Assembly: GCF_003933965.1 (NCBI RefSeq)
Contig: NZ_RSAJ01000026.1
Coordinates: 1-33,075 of the forward strand
DNA length: 33,075 nt
Direction of reading: 5' to 3'
Source of the DNA: Streptomyces sp. RP5T
GTDB lineage: Bacteria; Actinomycetota; Actinomycetes; Streptomycetales; Streptomycetaceae
Shown one piece after another: positions 7,383-16,097 of the stretch. Below the pieces are notes generated by a model. The model did no database searches, was not told the DNA's origin, and was given only the letters and a program-made list of their open reading frames with translations. The position numbers were made by a program, and so were the translations under genes. Numbering within the stretch: the first letter of the stretch is position 1; each line of letters starts with the position of its first letter.

Positions 7383-8656
7383 TGCGCACACGATGGTTCG
7401 CGGGAGTCCTCCTGCTGCTCCTGGCCGGGTGCACCGGCACGAGCGCGTCGGAGGACGGTCGCGTCACCCTGCGCTTCCAGTCCCTGGCCTGGCAGGAGGA
7501 GTCGGTCGAGGCCAACAAGGACCTCGTGCGGGAGTGGAACGCGGCGCACCCCGATGTCAGGATCGAGTACGTGCAGGGGAGTTGGGACAGTGTCCACGAC
7601 CAGCTGCTCACCTCGTTCGAGGGCGGCGAGGCGCCCGACGTCATCCACGACGCCTCCGACGACCTCGCGGACTTCGCCTACGGCGGTTACCTCGCGGACC
7701 TCACCACCCTGCTGCCCGAGCGGCTCAAGTCGGATATCCCGCAACAGAGTTGGGAGACGGCCACCTTCGGCGACGGCGTCTACGGCGTCCCGTTCCTCCA
7801 GGAGCCGCGCGTCCTCGTCGCCAACGCCGAGTGGCTGAAGGGGTCCGGCGTACGCATCCCCACCCCCGAACATCCCTGGAGCTGGGCCGAGTTCAGGAGG
7901 ATCACCGGGCAGCTCAGCGGCGACGGCAGATACGGTGTGGCCTGGCCGCTCAAGGAGCCTGTCTCCGCGACCCTCAACCTGTCGCTGTCGGCGGGCGGAC
8001 GGCTCTTCCACCGGGGCGCCGACGGAAAGGTCGCCATCCGCTTCGAGAAGGCCGACGAGACCGTGCCCCGCACCATCCACGACCAGGCGAACACCGACCA
8101 CAGCGCCTCGCCCACCACGCTCGGCAGCGGCGGGTCCGACACCCTGCCCGGCTTCTTCGGCGGCAAGTACGCGATGGTGCCGCTCGGGTTCTCCTACCGT
8201 CAGCAGATCGCCCAGCAGGCCCCCAAGGGTTTCCGGTGGCGGGTGCTGCCCGCCCCGGCCGGTGCCGACGGGCTCACCCAGGGCGTCAGCCCGCAGACCC
8301 TGTCCGTCGCCGAGGACAGCCCGCACAAGAAGGAGGCCGCCGAGTTCATCGACTTCCTGCTCCGGCCGAGGAACATGGTCCGGCTGGCGCTGGGGGACTG
8401 GATGCTGCCCACCGGGACCGAGGCGCTGAAGGACCCCGCCCTGCGCACCGCGAAGGACGGCTGGGCGACGGGCACCGCGCTCGCGTCCCACCTGCGGCCG
8501 GCGCCCGCGCAGTCCGTGCGGGGTTATCCGGAATGGAAGGACAAGGTCGCCACCCCCGCCTTCCAGGAGTACTACAGCGGGGCGATCGGCCTCGGTGAGC
8601 TGCGCAGCCGCCTGGAGGAGGACGGGAACCTGGTGCTGGCCCGCTACCAGCGCTGA
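7382..8656 (+). CDS. Extracellular sugar-binding lipoprotein (ABC transporter)
   Basis: A 424-residue solute-binding protein. It opens with a lipoprotein signal peptide: basic MRTRW, a hydrophobic core, and lipobox LLAGC with Cys17 as the lipidation site. The mature part matches family 1 extracellular solute-binding proteins: [14 protein letters not shown]...[18 protein letters not shown] near the N-terminus, [21 protein letters not shown], and the late [15 protein letters not shown] block. Anchored to the outer face of the membrane, it captures the sugar and delivers it to the two upstream permeases. It is the last gene of the three-gene operon, an unusual order because the binding protein more often comes first. 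No strong terminator hairpin follows before the glycosyltransferase. Confidence 0.9.
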   Translation: MRTRWFAGVLLLLLAGCTGTSASEDGRVTLRFQSLAWQEESVEANKDLVREWNAAHPDVRIEYVQGSWDSVHDQLLTSFEGGEAPDVIHDASDDLADFAYGGYLADLTTLLPERLKSDIPQQSWETATFGDGVYGVPFLQEPRVLVANAEWLKGSGVRIPTPEHPWSWAEFRRITGQLSGDGRYGVAWPLKEPVSATLNLSLSAGGRLFHRGADGKVAIRFEKADETVPRTIHDQANTDHSASPTTLGSGGSDTLPGFFGGKYAMVPLGFSYRQQIAQQAPKGFRWRVLPAPAGADGLTQGVSPQTLSVAEDSPHKKEAAEFIDFLLRPRNMVRLALGDWMLPTGTEALKDPALRTAKDGWATGTALASHLRPAPAQSVRGYPEWKDKVATPAFQEYYSGAIGLGELRSRLEEDGNLVLARYQR

Positions 8657-8688
8657 CAGGAGGGAGAAGCGCCGTACCGCAATTGAGT

Positions 8689-8713
8689 TGCACGAGACGT
8701 CTCGTCTCGTGCA
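8689..8713. promoter_or_regulatory. 25-bp palindrome before the macrolide glycosyltransferase
   Basis: TGCACGAGACG (8689-8699) and CGTCTCGTGCA (8703-8713) form a perfect 11-bp inverted repeat around TCT, ending 11 bases before the glycosyltransferase ATG and touching its ribosome binding site. An inner 14-bp perfect palindrome (ACGAGAC/GTCTCGT) is centred at 8698/8699. The shape resembles a TetR-family operator. In RNA it would be a very stable hairpin beside the Shine-Dalgarno sequence, so translational control is an alternative. No T-rich tract follows, so a simple terminator of the sugar operon is less likely. Confidence 0.6.
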
Positions 8714-8724
8714 GGGTGGTCTCC

Positions 8725-9921
8725 ATGACCTCACACATCGCCATGTTCTCCATCGCCGCCCACGGCCACGTGAACCCCAGCCTCGAGGTGGTCCGCGAGC
8801 TCGTGGCGCGCGGGCACCGGGTAACGTACGCCGTCCCGCCCCTGTTCGCGGAGAAGGTCGCCGGGACCGGGGCCGAGGTGAAGCCGTGGAACTCGACGCT
8901 CCCCGGGCCCGAGGACGACCCGTCGGCCTGGGGCGCCGAACTGCTCGACCACGTGGAGCTCTTCCTCGCCGATGCGATGCAGGCCCTGCCGCAGCTCGCC
9001 GAGGCGTACGAGGGCGACGAACCGGATCTCGTCCTGCACGACATCACCGCCTACCCGGCCCGCGTCCTGGCCCACCGCTGGGGCGTGCCCGCGATCTCCC
9101 TCTCACCGAACCTGGTCGCCTGGCAGGGCTACGAGGTGGAGGTCGCCGAGCCCCTGTGGGCCGGACCGAGGAGCACCGCGCGGGGGCAGGCCTACTACGC
9201 CCGCTTCGAGAGCTGGCTGCGGGAGAACGGGATCGACCTGCATCCGGATGCCTTCGTCGGGCGGCCCGACCGCTCCCTCGTCCTGATCCCCAGGGCGCTC
9301 CAGCCGAACGCCGACCGGGTCGACGAGAGCGTCTACACCTTCGTCGGCGCCTGTCAGGGGGACCGCGCGCCCCAGGGGGAGTGGCGGCGCCCGGAGACGG
9401 CCCGGAAGGTGGCTCTCGTCTCCCTCGGCTCCGCCTTCACCAAGCGGCCCGACTTCTACAGGGAGTGTCTCGGCGCGTTCGCTGACCTCCCCGGCTGGCA
9501 CCTCGTGCTCCAGATCGGCACGCACGTGGACCCGGCCGAGCTGGGCGCCGTACCGGACAACGTCGAAGTGCGCTCCTGGGTACCGCAGTTGGCGGTCCTC
9601 AGCGAGGCCGACCTGTTCGTCACGCACGCCGGCGCGGGCGGCAGCCAGGAGGGCCTCGCGACCGCCACGCCGATGATCGCCGTACCGCAGGCCGTGGACC
9701 AGTTCGGCAACGCCGACATGCTCCAGGGGCTCGGGGTGGCCCGCCGGATCGACACGGAGGAGGCCACCGCGAAGGCACTGCGCGAGGCCGCCCTCGCACT
9801 AGTCGACGATCCCGAGGTCGCCCGCAGGCTCAAGGAGGTCCAGGCGGAGATGGCCCAGGAGGGCGGCACGCACAGGGCCGCCGATCTCATCGAGGCGGAA
9901 CTGCGGGCGCACCGGGCATGA
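8725..9921 (+). CDS. mgt: Macrolide-inactivating glycosyltransferase (OleD/MgtA-like, GT1)
   Basis: A 398-residue GT-B fold UDP-glycosyltransferase that reads as a close relative of Streptomyces OleD/MgtA over its whole length. Such enzymes transfer glucose to the desosamine 2'-OH of macrolides, inactivating them in the cytoplasm. The acceptor domain carries the catalytic His13 ([12 protein letters not shown]) and its partner Asp106 ([13 protein letters not shown]). The donor site includes WVPQ (285-288), [10 protein letters not shown] (301-310) and DQFGNA (325-330), all characteristic of the family. The ATG at 8725 follows AGGGTGG, and the homologues begin at the same [12 protein letters not shown] block. 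A 25-bp palindrome immediately upstream suggests tight regulation. A strong bidirectional terminator separates it from the convergent MMPL exporter gene. Flavonoids and other aglycones can also be substrates of this family. Confidence 0.93.
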   Translation: MTSHIAMFSIAAHGHVNPSLEVVRELVARGHRVTYAVPPLFAEKVAGTGAEVKPWNSTLPGPEDDPSAWGAELLDHVELFLADAMQALPQLAEAYEGDEPDLVLHDITAYPARVLAHRWGVPAISLSPNLVAWQGYEVEVAEPLWAGPRSTARGQAYYARFESWLRENGIDLHPDAFVGRPDRSLVLIPRALQPNADRVDESVYTFVGACQGDRAPQGEWRRPETARKVALVSLGSAFTKRPDFYRECLGAFADLPGWHLVLQIGTHVDPAELGAVPDNVEVRSWVPQLAVLSEADLFVTHAGAGGSQEGLATATPMIAVPQAVDQFGNADMLQGLGVARRIDTEEATAKALREAALALVDDPEVARRLKEVQAEMAQEGGTHRAADLIEAELRAHRA

Positions 9922-9922
9922 G

Positions 9923-9961
9923 TGAGGGCCCGTTGGCTCCCCGGTGACCAACGGGCCCTCA
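9923..9961. terminator. Bidirectional terminator hairpin
   Basis: TGAGGGCCCGTTGG (9923-9936) pairs perfectly with CCAACGGGCCCTCA (9948-9961), a 14-bp stem with an 11-nt loop. It starts inside the final codons of the intergenic gap between the convergent glycosyltransferase and MMPL genes, where a shared terminator is expected. There is no T-tract, which is normal in Streptomyces. Confidence 0.85.
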
Positions 9962-9991
9962 GTTCAGAGGGGTTGTCCAAGCCTCGCGGCT

Positions 9992-12256
9992 TCAGACCCT
10001 CAGGGGCTCACCCTCGTCGTCCCGCGCCGCGGGCGTCACCACGGCGTCCGCGGCCTCGTCGTGGGTGAGGTCCGGCAGCCGGTGCAGCCACTTCGGCAGG
10101 TACCAGTTGCGCTCGCCGAGCAGGGCCATGACCGCGGGGAGCAGCACACCCCGGATGATCGTCGCGTCGATGAGCACCGCGGCCGCGAGACCCACGCCCA
10201 TCTGCTTCATGGACTGCATGGACAGCGTCCCGAAGATCGCGAACACGGCGACCATGATGACCGCGGCGCTGGTGACGACGCCGGCCGTGGTGACCACACC
10301 GTGCTGGATCGCGTCCTTCGTCGTACGGCCCCGCAGGCGTGCCTCGCGGATCCGCGAGACCACGAAGACGTGGTAGTCCATCGACAGGCCGAACAGGATC
10401 ACGAAGAGGAACAGCGGCAGCCAGGTGATGATGGCGCCGACGCCCTCCGCGCCCACCAGGGACGCGCCCCAGCCGTGCTGGAACACCGCGACGAGGATGC
10501 CGTAGGCGGCGCCCACCGACAGCAGGTTGAGCACGATGGAGGTGATCGCGATCGTCAGCGAACGGAACGACAGCAGCATCAGCGCGAAGGCGAAGACCAC
10601 GACGAACGCGAACACCGGGACGACCGCGCCGGCCAGCTGGTCGTTGAAGTCCTTGGAGCCGGCGACCTGTCCGGTGATCGGCGCCTGGAGACCGTCGACC
10701 TTGCCGAGCGTGGCCGGACGTACCTCGTCGCGCAGCTTGTCCAGGCTCCGGCCGGCCTGGTCCAGGTCGGAGCCGCCCACCAGCGGGACGTACACGAAGG
10801 CGAGGTTCTGCGCGTCGTGCAGCTTGATCTCGACCGGGCCGCGCGAGGCGCCCGAGGAGATCGCCCTCGCCTTGAAGTCGGCCAGCGCGCCGGTGACTTC
10901 GGGGGCGTTGATGTCGGCGGCCCTGACGACCACCTCGGCCGGCTCGGAGCCGCCAGGGAAGGCCTCGTTGACCCGGTTGTACGTCTGCACGATCGGCAGC
11001 GAGTCGCCGAACTCCTGGTCCAGGGTGAGGTTCTGGGTCTTCATGCCGAGCGCGGGCGCCGCGACGGCGAGCAGCGCGCCGGCCGCCACGACCACCGAGA
11101 CGACGGGCTTGGCCAGGACGCCCTTGAGCACGGCCGTCCAGAAACGGCTCTCCCGGTTGACGTTCCGCTTGCGGCGCAGCCGGCTCTCCGGGTGCAGCCA
11201 CGGGATCTTGCCCTTCTCGACCCGCTCGCCCAGCAGCGAGAGCAGGGCGGGCAGCACGGTCACGGAACCGACCATGGCGACCGCCACGACCATCAGCGAG
11301 GCCAGGCCCATCGCCTCGAACTCGGCGAGCCCGGTGAACAGCATGCCCGCCATCGCCACGCACACCGTCACACCCGAGACGATGATCGCGCGGCCACTGG
11401 TCGCGGCGGCGATCCTGAGAGCCGTCTGCGAGTCCCGACCGGCCTGCCGCTCCTCGCGCTCGCGGCGCAGATAGAACAGGCAGTAGTCGACTCCGACGGC
11501 CAGACCGACCAGCAGCATCACGGAGTTGGCGGTGTCGCTCATCGGCATGACGTGGCTGACGATGCCCATCAGACCCATCGTCGCCATGATCGCGCTGACC
11601 GCCAGCAGCACCGGCAGCAGTGCCGCGACCAGGGCCCCGAACGCGATCAGCAGGATGCCGAGGGCCACCGGCACCGCGGAGAGCTCGGCCTTCTGGAAGT
11701 CGTCGCCGAACGCGTCGTCGAACGTCTTCATCATGCTGGCGCCGCCGATCTCCTCGATCCGCAGCGACTCGTGCTCCTTCTGCACCCCCTCGACGGCCTT
11801 CAGCACGGGCTCGACCCGCTCCCCGGCGGTGTCCGCCTCGCCGCGCATGTCGAACTGCACCAGCGCGCTGCGGCCGTCCTTGGAGATCGTCCTCGTGTCG
11901 TACGGCGAGGTGACGTCGGTGACCTCGCCGGTGCTCTCGACCGCCTTCACGACCGCGTCGACGGCCGCCCTGAAGTCCGCGTCGGTCGCCTTGCCGCCCG
12001 CCTCCCTGGCCTGGATGAGCACCGACTCACTGGCCGGCTCGTCGATCCCCGCGTCCTCGATGATCTTGGCCGCGGTGTGGGTCTCCCCCTTGAGCTGGTC
12101 GCTGTCCTTGACGTCGACCCGGCCGGCCGCCGAGCCGAGTCCCATCGCCAGGACGACGAACAGCACCCAGATACCGACGGCAGCCCATCGGTGCCGTGCG
12201 CTCCAGCCGCCGGCCCGGGCGGCCAGGCCACGCACCCTTGTGTCTGCGTTCCGCAT
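9992..12256 (-). CDS. MMPL/RND-family membrane transporter
   Basis: A 754-residue membrane protein of the actinobacterial MMPL family (RND superfamily), the group that includes MmpL lipid exporters and ActII-ORF3 of the actinorhodin cluster. It has the duplicated topology: a first helix (WAAVGIWVLFVVLAMGLGSA), an extracellular domain of about 130 residues, five helices, a second large extracellular domain and five more helices. The conserved proton-relay-type motifs GLAVGVDYCLFYLRR and FGLSMDYHVFVVSRIRE are both present. It probably exports a lipid or secondary metabolite using the proton gradient. The start is placed at ATG 12256 (MRNADTRVRG); an in-frame upstream start at 12301 lacks a ribosome binding site. 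It is divergent from DUF1697 across 234 bp and convergent with the glycosyltransferase. The cargo is unknown. Confidence 0.9.
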   Translation of the reverse strand: MRNADTRVRGLAARAGGWSARHRWAAVGIWVLFVVLAMGLGSAAGRVDVKDSDQLKGETHTAAKIIEDAGIDEPASESVLIQAREAGGKATDADFRAAVDAVVKAVESTGEVTDVTSPYDTRTISKDGRSALVQFDMRGEADTAGERVEPVLKAVEGVQKEHESLRIEEIGGASMMKTFDDAFGDDFQKAELSAVPVALGILLIAFGALVAALLPVLLAVSAIMATMGLMGIVSHVMPMSDTANSVMLLVGLAVGVDYCLFYLRREREERQAGRDSQTALRIAAATSGRAIIVSGVTVCVAMAGMLFTGLAEFEAMGLASLMVVAVAMVGSVTVLPALLSLLGERVEKGKIPWLHPESRLRRKRNVNRESRFWTAVLKGVLAKPVVSVVVAAGALLAVAAPALGMKTQNLTLDQEFGDSLPIVQTYNRVNEAFPGGSEPAEVVVRAADINAPEVTGALADFKARAISSGASRGPVEIKLHDAQNLAFVYVPLVGGSDLDQAGRSLDKLRDEVRPATLGKVDGLQAPITGQVAGSKDFNDQLAGAVVPVFAFVVVFAFALMLLSFRSLTIAITSIVLNLLSVGAAYGILVAVFQHGWGASLVGAEGVGAIITWLPLFLFVILFGLSMDYHVFVVSRIREARLRGRTTKDAIQHGVVTTAGVVTSAAVIMVAVFAIFGTLSMQSMKQMGVGLAAAVLIDATIIRGVLLPAVMALLGERNWYLPKWLHRLPDLTHDEAADAVVTPAARDDEGEPLRV

Positions 12257-12490
12257 GACGGGCTTGCCCCCTCGTGAGCGGTGACAGCCCCCTGCCGTCA
12301 CCTTTCGTTTCGAAGGTATGAGCTGGATAAACCCGTCTCGTCGTGCTCTCCGGTGAACTGCGGGGACCGCAGGCTCCTCCGGAGGGACCGCGCGGCCTCC
12401 GCACTGGGGACGATCGTGACCCTTACATCTAACGGGCCTCGTGCGGGGCGGTGATCAGGGTCCGCGGGCACCGCGTCCTATGGTGTGCGC
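12257..12490. other. Divergent intergenic region, MMPL / DUF1697
   Basis: This 234-bp gap must carry both promoters. On the plus strand TATGGT (12479-12484) lies six bases before the DUF1697 ATG, giving a plausible leaderless transcript without a clear -35. A weak inverted repeat, ACCTT/AAGGT at 12300-12317, lies 44 bp upstream of the MMPL start, and an 8-bp ACGATCGT palindrome lies near 12410. No gene is visible. Confidence 0.4.
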
Positions 12491-13039
12491 ATGACGACGA
12501 CGTACGCGGCGCTGCTGCGCGGAATCAACGTCGGCGGCAGCAGGAAGGTCCCCATGGCCGACCTGCGCGCGCTGATGGAAGACCTCGGCCACGACGGTGT
12601 ACGCAGCTACCTCCAGAGCGGGCAGGCCGTCTTCACCGCCGGTCACGGTGACGAGGAGTCCCTGGCCGCCGAGCTCACGGCCGCGATCGAGCAGCGGTTC
12701 GGCTTCGCGGTCGACGTGATCATCCGCGACCACGCCTATCTGAGGGCCGTCGCCGACGACTGCCCCTTCCCGGCCGCCGAGCTGGAGGCCAAGCAGCTCC
12801 ACGTCACCTACTTCTCCGCCCCCGTCGGCGAGGACCGCTTCGCGGAGATCGACAGGGCCGCGTACCTCCCCGAGGACTTCCGCCTGGGCGACCGTGCCCT
12901 GTACCTGTACGCCCCGAACGGCCTCGGCCGCTCCAAGCTCGCCGAGCACCTGTCCAAGCCCCGGCTGAACAAGGGCGTGATCGCCACCAGCCGCAACTGG
13001 AACACCGTCGTCAAGCTGGTGGAGATGACCGGTGAGTGA
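12491..13039 (+). CDS. DUF1697 domain protein
   Basis: A 182-residue cytoplasmic protein of the DUF1697 family, recognised by the opening YAALLRGINVGGSRKVPMAD, the SYLQSGQAVF segment and the closing LSKPRLNKGVIATSRNWNTV. The family is widespread in bacteria and has no established biochemical role. The ATG at 12491 has a TATGGT -10 box six bases upstream and no Shine-Dalgarno sequence, so translation is probably from a leaderless transcript. Its stop overlaps the next gene's GTG by 8 bases, so the two are coupled. Confidence 0.88.
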   Translation: MTTTYAALLRGINVGGSRKVPMADLRALMEDLGHDGVRSYLQSGQAVFTAGHGDEESLAAELTAAIEQRFGFAVDVIIRDHAYLRAVADDCPFPAAELEAKQLHVTYFSAPVGEDRFAEIDRAAYLPEDFRLGDRALYLYAPNGLGRSKLAEHLSKPRLNKGVIATSRNWNTVVKLVEMTGE

Positions 13040-13397
13040 CCGCGACCCCGCCGTGGCGGCCGCCGTCCAGGGCGAGTTGCGGCTCCTGGACCCCGGGGTC
13101 CGCTCCTCGCCGGAGCTGGTGGGCGCGCTGCTGCATCCCGAGTTCCACGAGTTCGGCGCGTCCGGGCGCCACTGGGACCGCTCGTCGATCATCGCCGCCC
13201 TCGCCGGGGCCACGGACCGGGAGGCCGGTCCGGTCACGGCGACCGGGATGAAGGGGGTCGTGCTCGCGCCGGACCTCGTCCACCTCACCTTCGACACCGA
13301 GCACAACGGCAGGCGGGCGCACCGCAGTTCGCTGTGGCGGCGCACCCCGAGCGGGTGGCTGCTCTACTTCCACCAGGCGACTCCGTTCACGGGATGA
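13032..13397 (+). CDS. SnoaL/DUF4440-like (NTF2 fold) small protein
   Basis: A 121-residue protein with the DUF4440 / NTF2-like pattern: an N-terminal helix followed by LVGALLHPEFHEFGASGRHWDR, then antiparallel strands ending HRSSLWRRTPSGWLLYFHQATPF. Proteins of this fold bind small hydrophobic molecules or act as simple enzymes, but this subgroup has no known function. The GTG start overlaps the end of the DUF1697 gene by 8 bases (ribosome binding site GGAGATG upstream), which indicates translational coupling. It has no signal peptide. Confidence 0.82.
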   Translation: MSDRDPAVAAAVQGELRLLDPGVRSSPELVGALLHPEFHEFGASGRHWDRSSIIAALAGATDREAGPVTATGMKGVVLAPDLVHLTFDTEHNGRRAHRSSLWRRTPSGWLLYFHQATPFTG

Positions 13398-13417
13398 CGG
13401 TGTGCGAGGCTCCTCCC

Positions 13418-14449
13418 ATGCGCTACGTCATCATCGGGGCAGGAGCGGTCGGCGGGGCCGTCGGCGGGCGGCTCGCGGGGGCCGGGCACGAGGTCGTCCT
13501 GGTCGCGCGCGGCGCCCACCACGCCGCGCTCAGGGCCGGCGGACTGCGGCTGCGCGTGCCGGAGGGCGAGTTCACGTACCGGCTGCCGGTGGTGGACGGT
13601 CCGGCCGGACTGGGGGACCTGCGCGCCGACGACGTGCTCGTGCTCGCCGTGAAGACCCAGGACACCGAAGGCGCCCTCGACGCCTGGGGTCCGGCCCCGG
13701 TCGAGGGCGGCGGCACGGCGGCCGAGCGGCTGCCGCTGCTGTGCGCGCAGAACGGCGTGGAGGGGCAGCGCATGGCCCTGCGCCGCTTCCGGCACGTGTA
13801 CGGCGTCTGCGTCTGGCTGCCGGCGACCTTCGTCGAACCCGGGACCGTCTCCGCCGCGGGCAGCCCGCTCACCGGCATCCTGCACCTGGGCGTCCACCCG
13901 CACGGCACCGACGAGACCGCCCACCGGATCGCCGCCGACCTGGAGAAGGCGCGGTTCGAGGCGCCGGTCGTGCCGGACCTCGCCCGCTGGCAGTACGCCA
14001 AGCTGCTGTCCAACCTCGCCAACGCCGTCGAGGCGGTCACCGGGCCCGTCGAGAGCGAGGCGGCCCTCGCGCTCGTCGACCGGGTGCGGACCGAGGGCAG
14101 GGCCGTCCTCGACGCGGCCAAGATCGCCTGTGCGAGCGCTGACGAACAGCGCGCGCTGCGCGGCGACAAGGTGACCCTGCGGCCCCTCGACGGCGCCCCG
14201 CGCGGCGGGGGCTCCTCCTGGCAGTCGCTCACCCGCGGCACCGGCACCGTCGAGGCCGACTACCTCAACGGCGAGATCGTCCTCCTCGGCCGCCTGCACG
14301 GCGTACCGACCCCGCTGAACGAACTCCTCCAGCGGCTCGCCACCACCTATGCCCGCGAACGTCGGCAGGCCGGGTCGATGCCGGTGGCGGAGCTGGTCCG
14401 GCTGGCCGACGAGGCCGAGGCCGCCGCGGGGAAGCCGTCACGGCCGTAG
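13418..14449 (+). CDS. Ketopantoate reductase family (ApbA/PanE) oxidoreductase
   Basis: A 343-residue NADPH-dependent oxidoreductase of the ApbA/PanE family. The N-terminal Rossmann fold has YVIIGAGAVGGAVGGRLAGAG (GxGxxG near residues 7-12), followed by the LVLAVKTQDTEGAL strand. The C-terminal helical domain has the family's Lys in RWQYAKLLSNLANAVEA, and the substrate-binding region SSWQSLTRGTGTVEADYLNGEI. Such enzymes reduce 2-dehydropantoate to pantoate for CoA synthesis, but Streptomyces encodes several paralogues, so a different 2-ketoacid substrate is possible. The ATG at 13418 follows GAGG by seven bases. It ends in a short convergent gap before the chelatase gene. Confidence 0.85.
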   Translation: MRYVIIGAGAVGGAVGGRLAGAGHEVVLVARGAHHAALRAGGLRLRVPEGEFTYRLPVVDGPAGLGDLRADDVLVLAVKTQDTEGALDAWGPAPVEGGGTAAERLPLLCAQNGVEGQRMALRRFRHVYGVCVWLPATFVEPGTVSAAGSPLTGILHLGVHPHGTDETAHRIAADLEKARFEAPVVPDLARWQYAKLLSNLANAVEAVTGPVESEAALALVDRVRTEGRAVLDAAKIACASADEQRALRGDKVTLRPLDGAPRGGGSSWQSLTRGTGTVEADYLNGEIVLLGRLHGVPTPLNELLQRLATTYARERRQAGSMPVAELVRLADEAEAAAGKPSRP

Positions 14450-14458
14450 CAGCGCAGC

Positions 14459-14474
14459 GCCGCCTCGTGGCGGA
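14459..14474. terminator. Short hairpin between convergent genes
   Basis: CCGCC (14460-14464), loop TCGT, GGCGG (14469-14473) form a small hairpin between the convergent reductase and chelatase stops. It is a weak terminator candidate supported mainly by position. Confidence 0.35.
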
Positions 14475-14477
14475 GCC

Positions 14478-15212
14478 TCACGCGCTCACCCTCAGCAGCG
14501 GCCGCGCCGACGCGCTGTCGTAGCGCCGCAGCAGCACCCGGGCCACCTCCGGCGCGGGCCCGAGCACCTCGGCCAGGACGTCCGCCTGCGCCGCGCCCCG
14601 CGCGATGCGGTCGGGCAGGAACCCGGGGGCGAGGACGTAGGGGGCCACGGCCACCTTCGCGCAGCCGAGGGCCCGCAGTTCCCGTACCGCGTCCTCGGTG
14701 CGGGGCAGGGCCGCGGAGGCGAACGCAGGCCGCACGGCGCACCAACCGGTGTGCCGCCACTCCCGCGCGATGTCAGCGATCACTGCGATCGCCTCCGGGT
14801 TGGAGGACCCCGCCGAGGCCAGCACGACCCCGGTCGAGGACTTGTCGGCGGGCGTCAACCCCGCCTCGTAAAGGCGCCGTTCGAGCGCCGACAACAGCAG
14901 CGGGGACGGGCCCAGCACCTCCGCCTGCCGGATCCGCAGCTGCGGCGGCGCGTCCCTGAGGACCGCGGGGATGTCCGCCTTCGCGTGGAACGCCCGCGTC
15001 AGCAGCAGCGGCAGCGCCACGACGTCACGGACACCCTCCGCCGCGAGCGACTCCAGCACCCCCTGCACGGACGGGATGTTGAAGTCCAGGAAGCCCGTCT
15101 CCACCCGAACGTCCGGGCGCAGCGAACGCACCCTGCGCACCAGGGCGTGCACCGTCGCGGCGTGCCGCGGGTCGCGGCTGCCGTGGGCGATGACCAGGAG
15201 GACAGGCTTCAC
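14478..15212 (-). CDS. sirB: Sirohydrochlorin chelatase (CbiX/SirB type)
   Basis: A 244-residue chelatase with two class II chelatase halves fused, the long CbiX/SirB form. The active-site histidines are His10 (LLVIAHGSRDPRH) and His76 (LLTRAFHAKADIP). It inserts Fe(II) into sirohydrochlorin to make siroheme, the cofactor of the sulfite reductase encoded 7 kb upstream. Insertion of cobalt for cobalamin is the family's other activity. The second half (GVVLASAGSSNPEA onward) has lost the HGS signature but keeps the fold, which is common. The gene starts 6 bases after the sulfonate permease stop on the same strand, so it is probably the last gene of that sulfur operon, which supports the siroheme role. 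Confidence 0.88.
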   Translation of the reverse strand: MKPVLLVIAHGSRDPRHAATVHALVRRVRSLRPDVRVETGFLDFNIPSVQGVLESLAAEGVRDVVALPLLLTRAFHAKADIPAVLRDAPPQLRIRQAEVLGPSPLLLSALERRLYEAGLTPADKSSTGVVLASAGSSNPEAIAVIADIAREWRHTGWCAVRPAFASAALPRTEDAVRELRALGCAKVAVAPYVLAPGFLPDRIARGAAQADVLAEVLGPAPEVARVLLRRYDSASARPLLRVSA

Positions 15213-15218
15213 GGGATA

Positions 15219-16097
15219 TCAGCCCTTCACCAGCAGACCGCGGCTGCGCAGCACCCACCGCTCCAGCGGGCTGAAGATCAGCAGGTCGATCGCGATGCCG
15301 ACGAACAGGATGAGCAGGATGGCCTCGAACACCATGGCCATGTCGCTGTTGGTGCGGCCGTTCTCCAGCAACTGGCCCAGCCCCACGCCCAGATCGGGGA
15401 ACTGGGCGATGATCTCCGCGGCCATCAGCGAGCGCCAGGAGAACGCCCAGCCCTGCTTGAGCCCCGCCACGTAGCCGGGCAGCGCGGCGGGCAGCGTGAC
15501 GTGCCAGATGCCCTTGACGCCCGTCGCCCCCATCGTGCGGCCGGCCCGCAGGAACAGCGGCGGCACCTGGTCGACACCGGACACCAGGCCGTTGGCGATG
15601 GAGGGGACCGCGCCGAGCAGGATCACCGCGTACATCATGGAGTTGTTCAGGCCCAGCCAGATCACGGCCGGCGGCACCCACGCCACCGACGGCAGCGACT
15701 GCAGACCGGACAGGATCGGGCCGATGGCCGCGCGGATGAACTTCACCCGGGCCACGATCAGCCCCAGCGGGGTGCCGATGAGCAGGGCGAAGAAGAAGCC
15801 GAGCAGGCCGCGCGAGACGCTGGTCCAGATGTAGCCGAGCAGATTGCCCTGGAGCCAGGCCTCCTTGAAGGTGGCGCCCACGGCGGCCGGCGAGGGCAGC
15901 TTGGACGGGTCGTCGACGACCGGGTAGAGGAGCGTCCAGACCGCGAGGACCACCGCGAGCGCGACGACCGGCGGCAGGATCTTGTCGACCAGGGTCTGCC
16001 GCAGGCTCGGGCGCCCGGTGACCTGGGGCTCCAGCGCGTCGAGGCCCGCCTCTACGCTCCCGGCGTCCTGGGCCGGTGTCGTGTCAGTGCTGGCCAT
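15219..16097 (-). CDS. ssuC: Sulfonate/taurine-type ABC transporter permease
   Basis: About 292 residues; one long cytoplasmic N-terminus then six membrane helices of the BPD_transp_1 fold. The coupling EAA-like loop reads LRAGRTMGATGVKGIWHVTLPAALPG. The family-typical region GLQSLPSVAWVPPAVIWLGL is characteristic of SsuC/TauC/NrtB permeases. It should form the channel for import of an organosulfonate or related anion. The start ATG 16097 (MASTDTTPAQD) follows GGGGAG; an in-frame start at 16136 lies within the ATPase gene. The start overlaps the end of the ATPase gene by 14 bases. Context between sulfate assimilation and siroheme genes supports sulfur-source uptake; nitrate or thiamine-precursor transporters share this family. 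Confidence 0.88.
   Translation of the reverse strand: MASTDTTPAQDAGSVEAGLDALEPQVTGRPSLRQTLVDKILPPVVALAVVLAVWTLLYPVVDDPSKLPSPAAVGATFKEAWLQGNLLGYIWTSVSRGLLGFFFALLIGTPLGLIVARVKFIRAAIGPILSGLQSLPSVAWVPPAVIWLGLNNSMMYAVILLGAVPSIANGLVSGVDQVPPLFLRAGRTMGATGVKGIWHVTLPAALPGYVAGLKQGWAFSWRSLMAAEIIAQFPDLGVGLGQLLENGRTNSDMAMVFEAILLILFVGIAIDLLIFSPLERWVLRSRGLLVKG

Noticed and set aside
9944..12277. Long plus-strand frame opposite the MMPL gene
   Set aside because: It is the mirror image of the MMPL gene. The translation is rich in Arg, His, Asp and Gln with no family resemblance, while the minus strand encodes a clear membrane transporter.
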